From Streptomyces smyrnaeus (GTDB taxonomy: Bacteria; Actinomycetota; Actinomycetes; Streptomycetales; Streptomycetaceae): a stretch of 64,000 nucleotides of DNA. Shown piece after piece: positions 45,160 through 54,500 of this stretch. The number at the start of each line of letters is the position of its first letter. The stretch's first letter is position 1. The notes under the pieces were generated by a model. That model was not told the DNA's origin. It did not search any database and was given only the letters and a program-made list of their open reading frames with translations. Made by a program: the position numbers and the translations under genes. The DNA lies in NCBI RefSeq assembly GCF_017676345.1, contig NZ_JAFFZM010000013.1:1-64000 (forward strand), given 5' to 3'.

Positions 45160-48014
45160 CGAGAGCCTTCCTCCTCCCGGTCTGCTCCAAGGGCTCCGGC
45201 GGGGGCGTCGCCGAGCGAGACCCCCACTGCGGACAGCAGCTTGAGCGTGACGCCGACGACGAGCAGATAGACGCCCACGTCGAAGAAGAGGCTGGTCGCG
45301 AACTTCACCGCGCCGACCACCGGCAGGTGCCACGTCACCACGGCGCTCTCCAGCGGCACCCCGCCGAGGATCGGCGGGAGCAGGCCGATGCCGGCCGCGA
45401 GCAGCAGGCCACCGCCCGCGACCGCGCCCGCGGGAAGGGGAACGGCGACCCCGAGGTCGGCCCGTCCGCCCACCAGGTACCGGAGGACGAAGGCCTGGCC
45501 CGCCACCAGCCCGCCGGAGAACCCCCCGCCGGGGTGGTGGTGCCCGGAGAACAGCAGGAACAGCGACAGGACCAGGATCGAGGGGAACAGCAGCCGGGTG
45601 GCCACTTCCAGGAGGACCGAGCGTTCACCGCCGGGCCGCTCGTCGGCTCCCGGCAGCCACGTCTGCCGGGGCTCGTCCCAGTGTGCCGTGGGGAATATGC
45701 CGCGTCGGCCCTCGCCGCTGCCGCCGTCCGCCGCCCCTTTGTGACTGTGGTTGCGGACGAGGCTGACGACCCCGACCGCCGCCACCAGCAGCACCGAGAT
45801 CTCACCCAGCGTGTCCAGGGCGCGGAAGTCGACGACGATCGCGTTGACGACGTTGTGGGCGCCCGTCTCCGCCACCCGGCGCACATACCCGGACGAGACT
45901 GCAGGGGCCGTGCGGGCGGCGGATGTCGCCAGGGCGAAGCAGGTGACGAGCACCCCGACTGCCCCGGCCACCGCGACCCGCAGCAGCCGGGCGCGCGGGA
46001 GCGTCCGGCCGTGCACGAACCGGGCCGGCATGCGCCGCAGCACCAGCACCACCACGACCAGCGTCATCGTCTCCACCAGGAACTGGGTGAGCGCCAGGCC
46101 CGGTGCGCCCCGCACCAGGAACACTCCCGCCACCCCGTAGCCGACCGCCCCCGCCAGCAGGATGCCGGTCAGCCGGTGCCGGGCGGCCACCACCGCTGCG
46201 GCGGCCGTCACCACCACCACAGCGAGCAGCGGCTCGGCCGGGGACCACCACAGCGGCGGGGACCCCAGCGACGGTGCCGCAGCCGCCAGCGCCGCGCCGG
46301 GCACCAGGACCACGGTCGCCAGCAGCACGGTCAGGTAGACCGGCAACGAGCCGACCTGCGTGTGCCGGGTCACCGCCACCGCCAGTCGGTCCACGCCCGC
46401 GACCGCACGGTCGTAGCCGCCCTGCACGTCCGGAAGGCGCGGTACGGTGGCAGCCGCCGCGAGGGTGTGGCGCCGGACCGCATGGAGCAAACCGCCGAGG
46501 ATCAGCGACAGCGCCGACAGGCCGAGGACAGGCGTGAATCCATGCCACAAGGACAGTGCGTACGAGCCCTGCGGCCCCGCCGGATAGCCCTCGGCATAGG
46601 CGTTCGCGACAGTCGCCGTACCCGCGTACCCCGCACCGAGCACCAGGCCCGCCCCCGCGAGCACGGCCACCGGCGCGACGAACCCCACCTGAGGACGGCG
46701 TGGTGCACCTGTCGGACGGCCGGGCGGCCCGCCGAAGGCGCCGTGCAGGAACCGCGCCGCGTAGGCCACCGTCAGGGCGAAACCGAGCACCAGCACGGCC
46801 GTGGTCAGGTGGTTGATGTTTCCCGGTACGGTGCCGTGCCAGAACGCCTCCAGGACTGCTTCCTTGCCCAAGTAGCCGAGGAGCGGCGGCAGACCGGCCA
46901 TCGACGCGGTGGCGAGCGCGGTGGCGCCGAACAGCACGGGCAGGCGGCGCCCGAGCCCCGTCAACTGCCGGATGTCGCGGGTGCCCGTCTGATGCTCCAC
47001 GATCCCGGCGGACAGGAACAGCGCCGCCTTGAACGCGGCGTGCGCGAGCAGCATCGCTGCCCCCGCCAGTGCCCCGGTCCGGGTGCCGATCCCCAGCACA
47101 GCAGTCAGCAGGCCGAGTTCACTGACCGTCCCATAGGCCAGCAGCAGCTTCAGATCGGTCGCACGCAGCGCCCGCCACGCCGCCAGCACCATGGTGGCCA
47201 GGCCCACCCCGAGCACCATCGGCCGCCACGGGTCCACTTCGGCCAGGGCGGGCGCCAACCGCGCCACCAGGTAGACCCCCGCCTTGACCATCGCTGCCGC
47301 GTGCAGATACGCGCTCACCGGGGTGGGGGCCACCATCGCCGCAGGCAGCCAGCCGTGCAGCGGCAGCTGCGCGGACTTGGCGAACGCCCCCACGAGCACC
47401 AGCACGACCGCCACCGGCACGAGCCCGCCCCGCGGCGGATCGACGAGGATCGTCGAGAGCCGGTAGGTGCCCGCCTCCTGGCCGAGCACGACAAAACCCA
47501 GCAGCATGACCAGGCCGCCGGCCGCGGTCACCAGCAGGGCCTGCCGAGCTGCGCGCCGCTGCTCCGCAGTCTCACCCCGCCCCGCGATCAGCAGGAAGGA
47601 CGCGATCGTGGTCAGTTCCCAAAAGACGTACAGCACGAACAGGTTGTCGGCGAGCACCAGACCCGACATCGTTCCGGCGAACGCCAGCAGCAGGGCAGCC
47701 ATCCGGCCGGCGTCCCGCTCCACGTAGTACCGGCAGTACAACAGCACCAGCGCACCGACACCGGCCACGACCCACAGCATCAGCAGCGACAGCGCATCCA
47801 GGCGCAGGGCAACCGCCAATCCGAGACGCGGAGCCCACGACAGTGACTCCTGGTACGCACCGCCGTCCAGAACCCGCCCCGCCGACACGCTCGCCCAGGC
47901 CACCGTCGCCAGCGGCAGCACGGCGGCCACCATCCACACCGTGCGGCCGAGCCGCCGCGCCCACCAGGGAATCGCCGCCGCGACCCCCAGGTGGGCAGCC
48001 AGCAGGACCAGCAC
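45156..48014 (-). CDS. mnhA: Mrp Na+/H+ antiporter fused subunits A and B
   Basis: A 952-residue subunit. The first 500 or so residues are the NuoL-like channel ('VLYVFWELTTIASFLLI', 'AKSAQLPLHGWLPAAMVAPT', 'AHAAFKAALFLSAG'). They are followed by the DUF4040-type 'VGYGVAGVFLVRGAPGLALTQF' region and, from about residue 790, the MnhB domain ('LFSGHHHPGGGFSGGLVAGQ', 'DVGVYLLVVGVTLKLL'). So B is fused to A, and the operon is AB-C-D-E-F-G. GTG 48014 has GGAGGAG 11 bases upstream. The complex sits in the plasma membrane and supports Na+ and alkaline tolerance. Confidence 0.9.
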   Translation of the reverse strand: MLVLLAAHLGVAAAIPWWARRLGRTVWMVAAVLPLATVAWASVSAGRVLDGGAYQESLSWAPRLGLAVALRLDALSLLMLWVVAGVGALVLLYCRYYVERDAGRMAALLLAFAGTMSGLVLADNLFVLYVFWELTTIASFLLIAGRGETAEQRRAARQALLVTAAGGLVMLLGFVVLGQEAGTYRLSTILVDPPRGGLVPVAVVLVLVGAFAKSAQLPLHGWLPAAMVAPTPVSAYLHAAAMVKAGVYLVARLAPALAEVDPWRPMVLGVGLATMVLAAWRALRATDLKLLLAYGTVSELGLLTAVLGIGTRTGALAGAAMLLAHAAFKAALFLSAGIVEHQTGTRDIRQLTGLGRRLPVLFGATALATASMAGLPPLLGYLGKEAVLEAFWHGTVPGNINHLTTAVLVLGFALTVAYAARFLHGAFGGPPGRPTGAPRRPQVGFVAPVAVLAGAGLVLGAGYAGTATVANAYAEGYPAGPQGSYALSLWHGFTPVLGLSALSLILGGLLHAVRRHTLAAAATVPRLPDVQGGYDRAVAGVDRLAVAVTRHTQVGSLPVYLTVLLATVVLVPGAALAAAAPSLGSPPLWWSPAEPLLAVVVVTAAAAVVAARHRLTGILLAGAVGYGVAGVFLVRGAPGLALTQFLVETMTLVVVVLVLRRMPARFVHGRTLPRARLLRVAVAGAVGVLVTCFALATSAARTAPAVSSGYVRRVAETGAHNVVNAIVVDFRALDTLGEISVLLVAAVGVVSLVRNHSHKGAADGGSGEGRRGIFPTAHWDEPRQTWLPGADERPGGERSVLLEVATRLLFPSILVLSLFLLFSGHHHPGGGFSGGLVAGQAFVLRYLVGGRADLGVAVPLPAGAVAGGGLLLAAGIGLLPPILGGVPLESAVVTWHLPVVGAVKFATSLFFDVGVYLLVVGVTLKLLSAVGVSLGDAPAGALGADREEEGSR

Positions 48015-48560
48015 AGCAGCACCAACTCCTCCACGCGTCCCACACCGCCGACACGCGGCTGACCCCTGCGCGGGTCCTGCTGGGACATCTGGGCTTCGAC
48101 GGTGCTGGGTGCCCTGTGTAGCAGGTGTCAATCCCCCGACAGGGCAGCGCCGCGCCGAACGGTGAAGAACCTGCTCCGCCTCGCCCCGCGCGGCCTGCCA
48201 CCCCCAGATCGGGGACGGAAGGCATCGGCGTGTGCGGCGGCCCATTGGGCGAAGGTCCGCGGCGGACGTCCGACTCGTCCTGTGGCGCGGAATGCCGCTG
48301 AGCAGGATTTCATCCCTTTGGGTAGGAGTGATCCACCACGGGTGGAGCGTGCGGTTCCGGCTGGCACGATGAGCCTGCTGAAACAGAGCCGGTGACGTCG
48401 ACGGGCAGCGCACGCATGCCAGTTGTCGTTCTGTCGACCGGACGCGGTGTCGTCTGTCCGAACGATCGGCGGGCGTTTGCTTGTGCCCGTCGGCCGACTC
48501 GGCCCCGTCCGGGTGCGGAGCGTAGGTGAAGGGCGTCGGACGTTGCAGGAGGGTGCCTCG
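48015..48560. other. 546-bp divergent region between mnh operon and NRPS
   Basis: No gene is supported on either strand. A perfect -35-like TTGACA lies on the minus strand (48132-48127), but no good -10 is placed after it. AGGAGGG at 48547-48553 is the NRPS ribosome site. No operator of the kinds seen elsewhere in the window was recognised. Confidence 0.5.
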
Positions 48561-51500
48561 TTGTCCCGTCATGAGCTGGCCGCTGTGGAGGACGATCCGG
48601 CGTCGGTCGCGCAGTACCAGCCGGATCCGTCGGCGGAGGTCCTGCCGCTGACAGCCGCCCAGCGCGAGATCTGGTTGTCCGAGCAGCACGCTCCGCAGGC
48701 CGGCGTCGCGTTGCGCGTCGGGGAGTACCTGGAGATCCGCGGGCCGGTCGATCCGGCCGTGTTCGAGGCGGCGCTGCGCCAGGTCGTCGCGGAAACCGAC
48801 GCGCTGCGGGCCCGTCTGGTGCTGGGTGACGACGGCCCGGTACAGACCCTGGAAGCTGAGTTGCCCTGGTCCCTGTCGGTCGTCGATGTCGGGGACGAGC
48901 CCGACCCGGAGGCGGCCGCACGCGGGTGGATCGCCCAGGACCTGGCTCGGCCCATGGAACTGGCGGAAGGCCCGCTGTTCAGCTTCGCCCTGCTCAAATT
49001 GGCGCCGGACCGGTTCTGGTGGTCCCACATGTACCACCACGCTGTGATGGACAGTTTCGGTCGCTCCCTCGTGGCACGCCGGACCGCGGAGGTGTACACC
49101 GCCTTGGCCCGCGGACGGGGGATCGGCCGCAGTCCCTTCGGGCCGCTGTCGGTCCTGGTCCGGGCGGATCAGAAGTACCGGGAGTCCCCGGAGTGCGTCG
49201 AGGACCGGGAGTACTGGGCTCGGCAGTTGGCAGGCTGGCAGCGGGCTGCGACGATCCCGCCCCGCCTCGGCTTCGCGGCAGCGGAGCACGGTGTGCCGGG
49301 AACCGAACAGCCCTCCCACCACCCGGCTCCCGGGACGGCGCGCACGACCGAGGTACATCCCTTCCTGTGCCCCCGGGCCCTGCGTGCGGCAGCCCGGCGC
49401 GCCGGCATCACCCAGAGCCGCTTCGTGATCGCGGCGGTGGCGCTCTACATCCACCGGCTGACCGGTGTCAGGGACGTCGTCGTGGGGCTGGCCGTCTCCG
49501 GCCGTCCTGACCACACCTCCCGCGCGACGCCTGGGATGCTGGCCAACGGGGTGCCCCTGCGGCTGACCGTGCGGCCCGACATGTCGCTGGACAGCCTGTT
49601 GGCCCAGGTCGACGACCGGGTGAAGGAGGCGGTGGCGCACCAGCGCTATCGCGGGGAGGACCTGCATCGCGAGCTGGGTCTGCCCCGCGACGACGGCACG
49701 GCCTTCTCGCCCGTGGTGAATCTGATGGGCTTCCCCTACGACTTCACCTTCGACGGCCACCGGTGCACCGCGCACCAGACATCCGCCGGGCTGTTCGCAG
49801 ACCTGATGATCGCCGTGTGGGACCGCCGGGACGACGAAGGCCCGCAACTGCAACTGCGCGGCGCTCCAGAGGTGTACGACGACGCGGCCCTCGCGGACCA
49901 TCAGCGACGGCTGCTGCGTCTGCTGGCGGACCTGGCGGAATGCGACCCCGGCCTCCCGGTCGGCACGGTTGACCTCCTCTCGGCCGACGAACGGCAGCGC
50001 TTGATCGGCGACGGGAAAGCACCGGTGCGCGGAGCTCCTGCCGTTCCCGTGCCGGCGCTGTTCGAGGAGCAGGTGCGCAGCACACCAGGGGCGGTGGCGG
50101 TGTGCGCCGCTGATACGGCCCTCACCTACGGTGAGCTCAACGCGCGCGCGAACCGGTTCGCGCATGCGCTCATCGCTCGGGGGATCGGGGCCGAGGACGT
50201 GGTGGCCCTGGCTCTGCCACGCGGCCAGGAACTGGTGACGGCGATCCTCGGCGTGCTCAAAGCAGGGGCGGCCTACCTGCCGGTGGACCCGGCGTATCCG
50301 GCGGCGCGGGTCGAGTACCTGCTCACCGACGCGCGGCCGACCCTGGTGATCGACGATCCGCGGACGGTGGCCGAACTGGCTCAGGGCAGACCCGACACCG
50401 ACCCGGGAATTCCGGTGGACCCGCTCCACCCGGCGTACGTGATCTACACCTCGGGGTCGACCGGCCGGCCCAAGGGCGTGGTGGTCACCCACACCGGCGT
50501 GGGAAACCTGGTCGCTGCCCAGACGGAGCGCTTCGCGATCGATGCCGACAGCCGCGTCCTGCAGTTCGCCCCGCCCAGCTTCGACGCCTCCGTATCCGAG
50601 CTGTTCACCGCCTTGCTGACCGGTGCAACCCTGGTGCTCCCGCCCACCGCCGACCCGGTGGCCGCCCTCACCGATCCGGACGTGTCGATCACTCATGCGA
50701 CCGTGCCGCCTTCGGCACTGGCCGCGGTGGACGAAACACAGGCCTCCGTGAGCACCCTCGTGGTAGCGGGAGAGGCATGTCCGGCGAGCCTGGTGGAACG
50801 CTGGTCCGTGAATCACCGGATGGTGAACGCGTACGGACCGACCGAGGCCACGGTGTGCGCCACCATGAGCGAGCCGCTCACCCCTGCCCACACCCCGCCA
50901 CCGATCGGGACGCCGATCCCCGCCACCCGTGTCCATGTGCTGGACAGCGCGCTGCGCCCGACACCGCCTGGCGCCGTGGGTGAGCTGTACATCACGGGGG
51001 TGGGGCTGGCGCGGGGTTACCTGAGGCGACCGGGAATGACCGCCGAACGCTTTGTGGCCGACCCGTTCGGCCCTCCGGGGAGCCGGATGTACCGCACCGG
51101 TGACCTGGCCCGGTGGCGTTCCGACGGACTGCTGGAGTTCGCCGGACGCGGCGACCAGCAGATCAAGGTACGTGGTCACCGCGTCGAATCCGGCGAGGTA
51201 GAGGCCGCTCTTGTCGGCGATTCCGACGCCGCTTCCGCCACCGTCCAGGTACGGGAGGGGCGTTTGGTGGCCTATGTGGTGCCGACGTCCGGGGCCGAGG
51301 CGGACATCGCCTCGATGCGCGACCGCCTGCGGGACCGTCTGCCGGAATACATGGTGCCGTCCTCCTTCGTGGTGCTGGAGGAATTGCCACTGACACCGAA
51401 CGGCAAGCTGGACAGGGCCGCGCTGCCCGCGCCGGTCGTCACCACGACCGCAGCCACCGGCCGCCCTCCGCGTACACCGGGTGAACAGGTGCTGTGCGAG

Positions 51501-54500
51501 CTGTTCGCCGAAGTGCTGGGGGTTCCCGCCGTCGGTGTGGACGACGACTTCTTCGCACTCGGCGGCCACTCGCTCCTTGCCACCCGCCTCAGCAGCCGCA
51601 TCCGGGCCACCCTCGGCACCGACGTGGATCTGCGTGCGGTGTTCGAAGCACCCACCGTCGCCCGGCTGTCGGCCCGGCTGCACAGCGCGGCGGAGAAGTA
51701 TCCGGCCCTGACCGCCCGTGAACGACCCGATCCCGTGCCGCTGTCGTACGCGCAGCAGCGGTTGCTGTTCCTGCAACGTATGCAGGGGCCCGACGCGACA
51801 TACAACATCCCCCTGGCGTTGCGGCTTTCCGGCGAGTTCGACCGGAACGCGCTGAAGCAGGCGCTGCTGGATGTTGTCACCCGGCACGAGACCTTGCGCA
51901 CCGTCTGTCCGGAAGTCGCAGGTGTCCCTCGGCAACAGATCGTGGAGGCCCGGGCGGCGTGTCCGCTGCTTCCGGTCACCGAGGTGGATGAGGAGAGTCT
52001 CCCGTCGCGGCTCGCGGAGTCCGCCCAGCACGTGTTCGACCTCGGTGTCGAACCTCCGCTGCACGCCGAGCTTTTCGTCGTGAGCCCGACCTCGCATGTG
52101 CTGCTGCTCGTGGTCCATCACATCGCCGCCGACGGCTGGTCGATGACGCCGTTGGCCCGGGATCTGTCGACGGCGTACGCCGCTCGCCGCCGGGGGGAGG
52201 AGCCGGGGTGGGCGCCGCTGCCGGTGCAGTACGCCGACTACACGCTGTGGCAGCGCCAGTTGCTGGGCGACACCGCCGGCCCCGACAGCCTGCTGAGCCG
52301 TCAGCTTGCCTACTGGACACGAGCGCTGGCCGGCCTGCCCGACGAGACCACGCTCCCCACCGACCGGCCCCGCCCGGCCGTCGCCTCGCACCGCGGCGCT
52401 CGCGTCCCCCTCGGTATCGACGCGGAACTGCACACGGCTCTCACCGAGCTCGCACGCGACTCGGGGGCCAGCCTGTTCATGGTGCTGCACGCCGGACTGG
52501 CCGCCCTGCTCACCAAGCTCGGCGCGGGTGACGACATCCCCGTCGGCAGCCCCATCGCCGGACGTACCGACCAAGCGCTCGACGATCTGGTGGGCTTCTT
52601 CGTCAACACTCTGGTCCTGCGCACCGACACCTCTGGCGCACCGACCTTCCGCCAGCTCCTGGAACGCGTTCGTGAGACCTCACTGGCCGCCTTCGCCCAC
52701 CAGGAGGTGCCTTTCGACCACCTGGTGGAGGCGATCAACCCGGCCCGGTCACCGTCCCGGCACCCGTTGTTCCAGGTGATGCTCTCCATCCACACCGACG
52801 AGGCCGATGCGTTCTCCCTCCCAGGTCTGGAAACCACCGCTGCACCGGTGGCGACGCCGACGGCCAAGTTCGACCTCGACATCGTCGTCTCCGAGCAGCG
52901 CTCGGGGGACGGCGAGTGTCTCGGTCTGACGGGGGCGATCGTGTACGCCACCGACCTGTTCGACCACGCCACCGTCCGCGACATCGCGGTGCGCTGGACG
53001 CGGCTCCTGGAAGCAGCCGTGCAGCACCCGGACCGGCCGATCAGCCACATCGACGTCCTGTCGGCCGACGAGAGACACCGCGCCCTGGGCGGGACCTCGG
53101 ATGAGACGGTGACGCGGGGGCCTGCGCGCACACTTCCCGACCTCTTCCGCGAGCAGGTGAGCACCGCGCCCGACTCGGTCGCCGTGGTGGCCGGTGGTAC
53201 CGCCCTCACCTACGGTGACCTGAACGTCCGGGCCAACCGGCTCGCCCATGCCCTGACCGCTCGCGGCGTCGGAGTCGAGGACATTGTCGCTCTCGCTCTG
53301 CCGCGTTCGGCCGACCTGGTCGTGGCGATCCTCGCCGTGCTCAAATCCGGTGCCGCGTACCTCCCCCTCGACCCCGACCATCCGAGCGCCCGCCGCACGG
53401 GCATGCTGGACGACGCGCGGCCCGTGCTGCTGCTGTCGGACGCTGCCACCGTCGATGCCGTGGATTCCGAGTTCCGTCTGCCGCACCTGCTGCTCGACGC
53501 GCCTGAAACCGCCCGGGAGCTGGCGGCGCAGTCCGAGGCCGACCCGGTCACAGGGCTGTTGCCCGACCATCCGGCGTACGTGATCTACACCTCGGGGACG
53601 ACGGGGGAGCCCAAGGGTGTGGTGGCCCGGCACGCCGGCGTGGCCGAAACGGTGGCCCAGTACGGCGCGCAGGTTTTCACCCCCGCGGCCGAGCGTGCAG
53701 GAAGGGCGAGGCTGCGGGTGGCGCTGACCGCCTCGGTCTCCTTCGACGCGTCCTGGGCCCAGCTGGCGGCGCTCATGACCGGACATGAACTGCATGTGGC
53801 CGACGGTGCGACCTACACGGACGGGGAGCGGTTCACAGCTTGGCTCCTCCGCCACCGGATCGACTCCGTCGATGTCACGCCCTCGTACATGCGTGTACTG
53901 ATCGATCACGGACTCTTCACGAGCGAGCGGTGGCGGCCGAGCGTTGCCGTACTCGGCGGTGAAGCGCTGCCCGAGCGGCTGTGGCAGGAGCTGCGGGCGG
54001 TGGAGGGACTGGCGGCCCACAACATGTACGGGCCGACCGAATGCACCGTGGACGCCGTACGCGCCCGGCTCGACGATGCGGCCACCCCGGTGCTCGGGCT
54101 GCCGGTCGCGGGCGCTCGTGCCTACGTCCTGGACGGGGCGTTGCGGCCTGTGCCACCGGGCGTGATCGGCGAGTTGTATGTGGCCGGTGCGGGCTTGGCG
54201 CGCGGCTATCTGCATCGGCCGGGGCCGACTGCCGCGCGCTTCGTGGCCGATCCGTACGGGCCGCCGGGGACGCGGATGTACCGCACCGGTGACCTGTGCC
54301 GCCGGCGGCCAGAGAGGTGGCTCGAATTCGCCGGGCGCGTGGATGACCAGGTCAAGGTGCGCGGTCACCGTATCGAGCCGGGCGAGATCGAGACGGTGCT
54401 GACCCTCCACCCGCAGGTGGCCCAGGCCGCCGTGATCGCCCGTGAGGACCGCCCGGGCGACGTACGTCTGGCTGCCTACACCGTGCCTGCTCCCGGGGCC

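Noticed and set aside
45156..52574. A very long minus-strand open frame that continues from mnhA through the region antisense to the NRPS start.
   Set aside because: Only the part up to 48014 reads as MnhA-MnhB. Upstream residues are Gly/Arg/His/Gln-rich with no domain, and the NRPS on the other strand has clear motifs. It is a high-GC open-frame artefact.
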